Assembly (NCBI GenBank): GCA_021845835.1
Contig: JAJZVE010000136.1
Coordinates: forward strand, 1 to 9,430
DNA: 9,430 nucleotides
From: Pseudomonadota bacterium
Lineage (GTDB): Bacteria; Pseudomonadota; Alphaproteobacteria; Acetobacterales; Acetobacteraceae
Direction of reading: 5' to 3'
Each line of letters starts with the position of its first letter. The first letter of the stretch is position 1. Both the position numbers and the translations under genes were made by a program. This document shows, one piece after another, positions 6,180 to 9,430 of the stretch. The notes under the pieces were generated by a model. The model was not told the origin of the DNA and made no database searches. It saw only the letters and a list, made by a program, of their open reading frames with translations.

Positions 6180-6914
6180 ATGGAGCGATCGGCGAGCGGC
6201 GCGGAACCGCGCCTGGTGCTGACCGTGGGACTGCACGGCAGCGCCTCCACCTGGGTGTTCAACGTCGCGCGGGAACTGCTGGAAGCATCCTGCGGCGCCG
6301 AAACCGTCGCCGTCTGCCACGCCACCGAGGCCGCCGACGTGGCGGCGGCGCGGCAGGCGGGCCGGCATCTGGTGGCCAAGACGCATGGCTGGCCAGGGGT
6401 GGCGGCGTTCGCGCGGGACCAGGGCGCGGCCGTGATCGTCTCGGTGCGCGACCCGCGCGATGTGGCGCTGTCGCTGATGCAGCGGTTCGGCGATTCGCTG
6501 GATGTGGCAGTCAGCGGCGTCGGCCGCGACTGCGGCTGCGCCAGCGCCTGCGCCGCCGCCGGCCATCCCGTGCTGCGCTATGAGGACGGGTTCTTCGACG
6601 ATCCGGCGACGCTGCGGCGGATCGCCGCGCATCTCGGCGTGACGCCCGGCGCGGCAGAGCTGGACGCGATTTTCGCGCGCTGGCGCACCGATGCCGTGCG
6701 CGCCCGCGCCGCCGCCGTGCCGACGCTGCCGCCGGAGCAACGGTCCCCCGACGGCGCGCCGGTGATGCTGGAACGACGTACGCTGGTCACGCGCACGCAT
6801 ATCGGCGACGGCCGCTCCGGCAAGTGGCGCGAAGCGTTCGACGCCGAGCCTGGCGGGCGGATGACGCGCTTCTTCGCGCCGTTCCTGATCTGCTTCGGCT
6901 ATCCGTTCGGCTGA
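6180..6914 (+). CDS. Small sulfotransferase-like protein, copy B
   Basis: 244 residues, aligning with copy A end to end with only small gaps and roughly half of residues identical by eye. Motifs are kept in the same order: L14-TVGLHGSASTW25 nucleotide loop, AKTHG at 66-70, V89-RDPRDVALS98, FFDDP at 138-142, IGDGRSGKWREAF at 208-220, and the closing FFAPFLxCFGY. As in copy A the PKSGTTW lysine is replaced by glycine. The middle acceptor-side segment (about 45-65 and 105-125) differs most, and copy B has more cysteines there (DCGCASAC), so the two may use different acceptors. The ATG at 6180 starts 3 bases after the TGA of copy A; with no ribosome binding site seen, translation is probably coupled. 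It ends 9 bases from the convergent metE-like gene, with no hairpin terminator between. Confidence 0.72.
   Translation: MERSASGAEPRLVLTVGLHGSASTWVFNVARELLEASCGAETVAVCHATEAADVAAARQAGRHLVAKTHGWPGVAAFARDQGAAVIVSVRDPRDVALSLMQRFGDSLDVAVSGVGRDCGCASACAAAGHPVLRYEDGFFDDPATLRRIAAHLGVTPGAAELDAIFARWRTDAVRARAAAVPTLPPEQRSPDGAPVMLERRTLVTRTHIGDGRSGKWREAFDAEPGGRMTRFFAPFLICFGYPFG
6231..6271 (+). repeat. DNA repeat between the sulfotransferase copies, unit 2
   Basis: Partner of 5490-5530: 39 of 41 bases are identical, including a 25-base run. Offset between copies is 741 bp, the length of one gene plus its spacer. Confidence 0.8.
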
Positions 6915-6923
6915 GGAACGGCG

Positions 6924-8060
6924 CTACACGCCGCCCCAGACCTCCTGCGCCACTTCCACGCAAAGGCGCAGCTTCGCCCATTGTTCTTCCTCGGTCAGCA
7001 GGTTGCCTTCCTCGGTGCTGGCGAAGCCGCATTGCGGGCTGAGCGCGAGCTGCTCCAGCGGCAGGTAGCGCGACGCCTGCTCGATGCGGCGCTTCAATTC
7101 GTCCTTGCTTTCCAGCACGCCGGTCTTGCTGGTGACGATGCCGAGCACGACGACCTTGTGCCCGCGCGGCACGAAGCGCAGCGGCTCGAACCCGCCGGCG
7201 CGGTCGCTGTCGTACTCCATGAAGTAGGCGTCGGCCTCGATCTTGTTGAACAGCACTTCCGCCACCGGCTCGTAGCCGCCCTGCCCGATCCAGGTGGAAC
7301 GGAAATTGCCGCGGCAGAGATGGATGCCGATGGTCAGATCGTCCGGCCGGCCGCGGATCGCCGTGTTGATCAGGTCGGCGTAGCGGTCCAGCAATCCTTC
7401 GACGTAGTCGCCGCGGGCCTTCAGCCCGGCAATCTGCTCCGGGTCGCAGAGATAGGCGATGTTCACCTCATCGAGCTGCAGATAGCGGCAGCCGGCATCG
7501 GCGAAGGCGCGCACAGCGTCGCGATAAGCAGTGCCGAGATCGGCGAAGAAACGGTCGAGCTCGGGATAGACATGTGCGTCGATGGCGCGCCTGCCGCCGC
7601 GGAAATGCAGCACGCTCGGCGAGGGGATGGTCTGCTTCGGCACCGCCGAGCGAACATGGCTGGCGACGAAGCGGAAGTCGTCGATGAACACCGGATGGTG
7701 CCAGGAAATCGGCCCAGAGACGCGCAGCGCGTGCTGCAACGTCGCACCGTGGAACTGCACCTTCTGGTCCGGTTCGTACATCTCCACGCCGTCGAGGCCG
7801 GCGAGGAAGTCGTAATGCCAGTAGCGGCGGCGATACTCGCCGTCGGTCGCGGCGCGCAGGCCGAGTTCTTCCTGCTTGCGGATCGCGCGGGCGACGCAGC
7901 GGTCCTCGACCGCGCGCAACTGCGCCGGCGTGATGCTGCCGGCGGCGCGGCCGGCGCGGGCCTCGCGCAACTCGACGGGCCGCAGCAGGCTGCCGACATG
8001 GTCGGCGCGGAACGGCGGACGCACGCGCGGCGCGATGGCGGCGGGGGCAGTGGCGGACAT
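6924..8060 (-). CDS. MetE catalytic-domain protein (YxjG/YxjH-like), cobalamin-independent methionine synthase family
   Basis: 378 residues, about half of full MetE: only the C-terminal barrel (Meth_synt_2) is present, as in B. subtilis YxjG/YxjH. The start FRADHVGSLLRP (17-28) is the family hallmark. The MetE zinc ligands are all there: H247 and C249 in GIHLCRGN, E282 in FMEYD, C344 in SPQCGF. D197 and E198 in YLQLDEVNIAYL lie at the usual active-site strand. It should methylate a thiol such as homocysteine at zinc; without the N-terminal MetE half the methyl donor is uncertain (a folate, a corrinoid protein or a small methylated compound). The ATG at 8060 is fixed by GGGAGGG 6 bases upstream. 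That site lies in a hairpin arm, so translation may be controlled. It is convergent with the sulfotransferases and divergent from the glycosyltransferase. No other methionine gene is in the window. Confidence 0.85.
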   Translation of the reverse strand: MSATAPAAIAPRVRPPFRADHVGSLLRPVELREARAGRAAGSITPAQLRAVEDRCVARAIRKQEELGLRAATDGEYRRRYWHYDFLAGLDGVEMYEPDQKVQFHGATLQHALRVSGPISWHHPVFIDDFRFVASHVRSAVPKQTIPSPSVLHFRGGRRAIDAHVYPELDRFFADLGTAYRDAVRAFADAGCRYLQLDEVNIAYLCDPEQIAGLKARGDYVEGLLDRYADLINTAIRGRPDDLTIGIHLCRGNFRSTWIGQGGYEPVAEVLFNKIEADAYFMEYDSDRAGGFEPLRFVPRGHKVVVLGIVTSKTGVLESKDELKRRIEQASRYLPLEQLALSPQCGFASTEEGNLLTEEEQWAKLRLCVEVAQEVWGGV

Positions 8061-8066
8061 GATGGA

Positions 8067-8087
8067 CCCTCCCTACGTTCGGGAGAG
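8067..8087 (-). promoter_or_regulatory. Leader hairpin covering the Shine-Dalgarno sequence of the metE-like gene
   Basis: On the minus strand CTCTCCC (8087-8081), loop GAACGTA, then GGGAGGG (8073-8067). The seven bases pair completely with one G-U. The 3' arm is the ribosome binding site of the gene starting at 8060, so the stem would hide it. Whether the 5' arm is transcribed depends on the start site, which is not known. Confidence 0.45.
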
Positions 8088-8114
8088 CTTAGCACACGGC
8101 CGATGCGCTGTGCA

Positions 8115-8139
8115 GCGCCGGGGGGCATTTGCCCGGCGC
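8115..8139. repeat. Strong inverted repeat in the divergent intergenic region
   Basis: GCGCCGGG (8115-8122) and CCCGGCGC (8132-8139) are perfect 8-bp inverted arms around a 9-base loop. No T tract follows on either strand, so it is not an intrinsic terminator. It sits midway between two divergent genes, where an operator or a leader structure would be placed. Confidence 0.6.
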
Positions 8140-8156
8140 CGGAGGTTTGGATACAT
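8129..8156 (+). promoter_or_regulatory. Candidate promoter of the glycosyltransferase gene
   Basis: TTGCCC (8129-8134), the same -35 hexamer as the tRNA-Leu promoter, then 16 bp, then ATACAT (8151-8156), about 30 bases before the ATG at 8187. The -35 overlaps the right arm of the 8115-8139 inverted repeat, so binding there could control it. The -10 is only fair. Confidence 0.35.
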
Positions 8157-8186
8157 CGCCCGGCCAACAGTGTCGTCGGAGGCAGG

Positions 8187-9430
8187 ATGTCGCTCGCCCA
8201 CGTGCCGCTGCTCGGCCGGTTCTGGCGGGCGCGCGCGCATATCCTCGCCTTGCAGCAGGAGGTGGCGTCCCTGCGCGCCCGCATGGCGGACCTGGAACGT
8301 GCCGGCGCAGCGCCGCAACTGCCCGCTGCGCCATCGATCGCGACGGCACCGCTGACGCTCGACCCGCGCGACGTGCCGATCTTCATCAACAGCTTCAACC
8401 GGGTTGTCTGCCTGCGGCGCCTGATCGGCTGGCTGCAGGCGCACGGGCATCGGCGCATCATCGTCATCGACAACGCATCGACCTATCCGCCGCTGCTGGC
8501 CTACTACGCCGGGATCGAGACGCAGGGTGTCACGGTGCTGCGTCTGGGCGAGAATGTCGGCTCGCGCGCGCTGTGGGACCGCGATCTGCTACGCGCCGCC
8601 GGCGTTGCCAGCGAGTTCGTCTACACCGATCCGGACATCGTGCCCGCCGCAAGCTGCCCCGGCGACGTGATCGCGCATTTCCAGGCGCAACTCAACACGC
8701 ATCCCGATGTCGAGAAGATCGGCCTGGGGCTGCTGGTGGATCGCATTCCCCCGCATTTCCGCCATCGCGACGCGGTATTGCACTGGGAGGCGCAGTTCTG
8801 GCGCCGGCCGGCGGCGCGCGGACTGATGTTCGCCCAGGTGGACACGACCTTCGCCCTGTATCGCCCCGGCGCGCCGCACGCGCAGAGCAACCGTAACCTG
8901 CGCACCACCTATCCCTATCTGGGCGAGCATCTCGGCTGGTACGAGGACAGCGCCAATCCGTCCGAGGAGGACCGCTTCTACCGCGCCACGGCGCGGACCG
9001 ACGTGACCAACTGGAACGGCACGGAACTGGGGCCGGTCGCGCCGCTGCTCGCCGATCTTCCCGCTTTGCGGCTGATGCATCTCGGCTGCGGACACGACGT
9101 GTTTCCGGGCTGGCTGAACGTCGATCTGCGCGCGGCGGACGGCGTGCGCGCCGTCGATCTGGACGCGGTCGGCGATGGCTTCGCCGACCTGCCGAACGAT
9201 TCGTTCGACGGGTTCTACGGCTGCCATCTGTTCGAGCATCTCGGCAACAGCCTGGCGCTGATGCAGGAACTGCATCGCCTGGCGCGGCCCGGCGCACGCA
9301 TGATCCTGCGCGTGCCTTACGGCGCCTCCAACGACGCCGACGAGGACCCGACGCACCGGCACCGGCTGTTCGAGGGATCGTTCGTCTATTATGCCCAGCC
9401 GGCCTATTCCCGCGCCGATTACGGCTATCG
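8187..9430 (+). CDS. Fused glycosyltransferase (GT-A) and class I SAM methyltransferase, 3' end outside window
   Basis: The frame is open from the ATG at 8187, preceded by GGAGG at 8178-8182, to the window end (414 codons seen). Residues 1-40 form a short basic helix with coiled-coil character (ILALQQEVASLRARMADLERA). Residues about 62-280 look like a GT-A nucleotide-sugar transferase: VPIFINSFNR, IIVIDNASTYPPLLAYY at 91-107, LRLGENVGSRALWD at 118-131, and FVYTDPDIVP at 144-153 with a D-x-D metal/nucleotide motif. Residues from about 293 start a methyltransferase: L296-MHLGCGHDVFPGWLNVDL motif I, LPNDSFDGFYGCHLFEHL at 335-352, and LHRLARPGARMILRVPYG at 362-379. The protein would add a sugar and methylate the same glycan or a neighbouring position, probably in surface polysaccharide or glycolipid synthesis. 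Domain calls are good; sugar, acceptor and methyl site are unknown. Confidence 0.82.
   Translation, partial: MSLAHVPLLGRFWRARAHILALQQEVASLRARMADLERAGAAPQLPAAPSIATAPLTLDPRDVPIFINSFNRVVCLRRLIGWLQAHGHRRIIVIDNASTYPPLLAYYAGIETQGVTVLRLGENVGSRALWDRDLLRAAGVASEFVYTDPDIVPAASCPGDVIAHFQAQLNTHPDVEKIGLGLLVDRIPPHFRHRDAVLHWEAQFWRRPAARGLMFAQVDTTFALYRPGAPHAQSNRNLRTTYPYLGEHLGWYEDSANPSEEDRFYRATARTDVTNWNGTELGPVAPLLADLPALRLMHLGCGHDVFPGWLNVDLRAADGVRAVDLDAVGDGFADLPNDSFDGFYGCHLFEHLGNSLALMQELHRLARPGARMILRVPYGASNDADEDPTHRHRLFEGSFVYYAQPAYSRADYGY

Overview
The window is very GC-rich (around 70% by eye) with dense, short-spaced genes, GC-rich codon ends and tRNA genes without an encoded CCA. This fits an alphaproteobacterium, most likely Rhodospirillales/Acetobacteraceae-like. 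That placement is inferred from composition and gene style; no marker gene here settles it.

Layout. (1) 1-1459, plus strand: the 3' end of a class III (CaiB/BaiF) CoA-transferase gene, overlapping by ATGA a zinc-free quinone oxidoreductase of the MDR superfamily. (2) 1484-2782, minus strand, convergent: an exported periplasmic binding protein of the branched-chain amino acid/amide ABC type, with no permease or ATPase beside it. (3) 3060-3863, plus: a metallo-beta-lactamase-fold hydrolase resembling N-acyl homoserine lactonases. (4) 3957-5066: a non-catabolic stretch with a CAU-anticodon tRNA (probably tRNA-Ile2), a minus-strand Flp-type prepilin gene with an unusual Gly/Asn-rich tail, an AT-rich island, and a minus-strand tRNA-Leu(GAG) with a recognisable promoter. 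(5) 5439-6914, plus: two tandem, clearly duplicated small sulfotransferase-like genes 3 bp apart. (6) 6924-8060, minus: a stand-alone MetE-catalytic-domain (YxjG/YxjH-like) methionine synthase with all four zinc ligands. Its Shine-Dalgarno sequence lies in a perfect 7-bp hairpin arm. (7) 8187 to the window end, plus: a GT-A glycosyltransferase fused to a class I SAM methyltransferase, cut by the window edge.

How the genes fit together. The first three genes look like acyl-CoA or organic-acid catabolism and solute capture. The right part (sulfotransferase pair, glycosyltransferase-methyltransferase fusion) points to decoration of a surface glycan or other exported small molecule, and the Flp pilin also acts at the cell surface. 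No single operon joins them: strands alternate and most units have their own intergenic region. I see no mobile element, CRISPR array, phage gene or toxin-antitoxin pair. The points most worth a second look are the sulfotransferase pair that lacks the usual PAPS-loop lysine, the tailed orphan Flp pilin, and the hairpin over the metE-like ribosome binding site.
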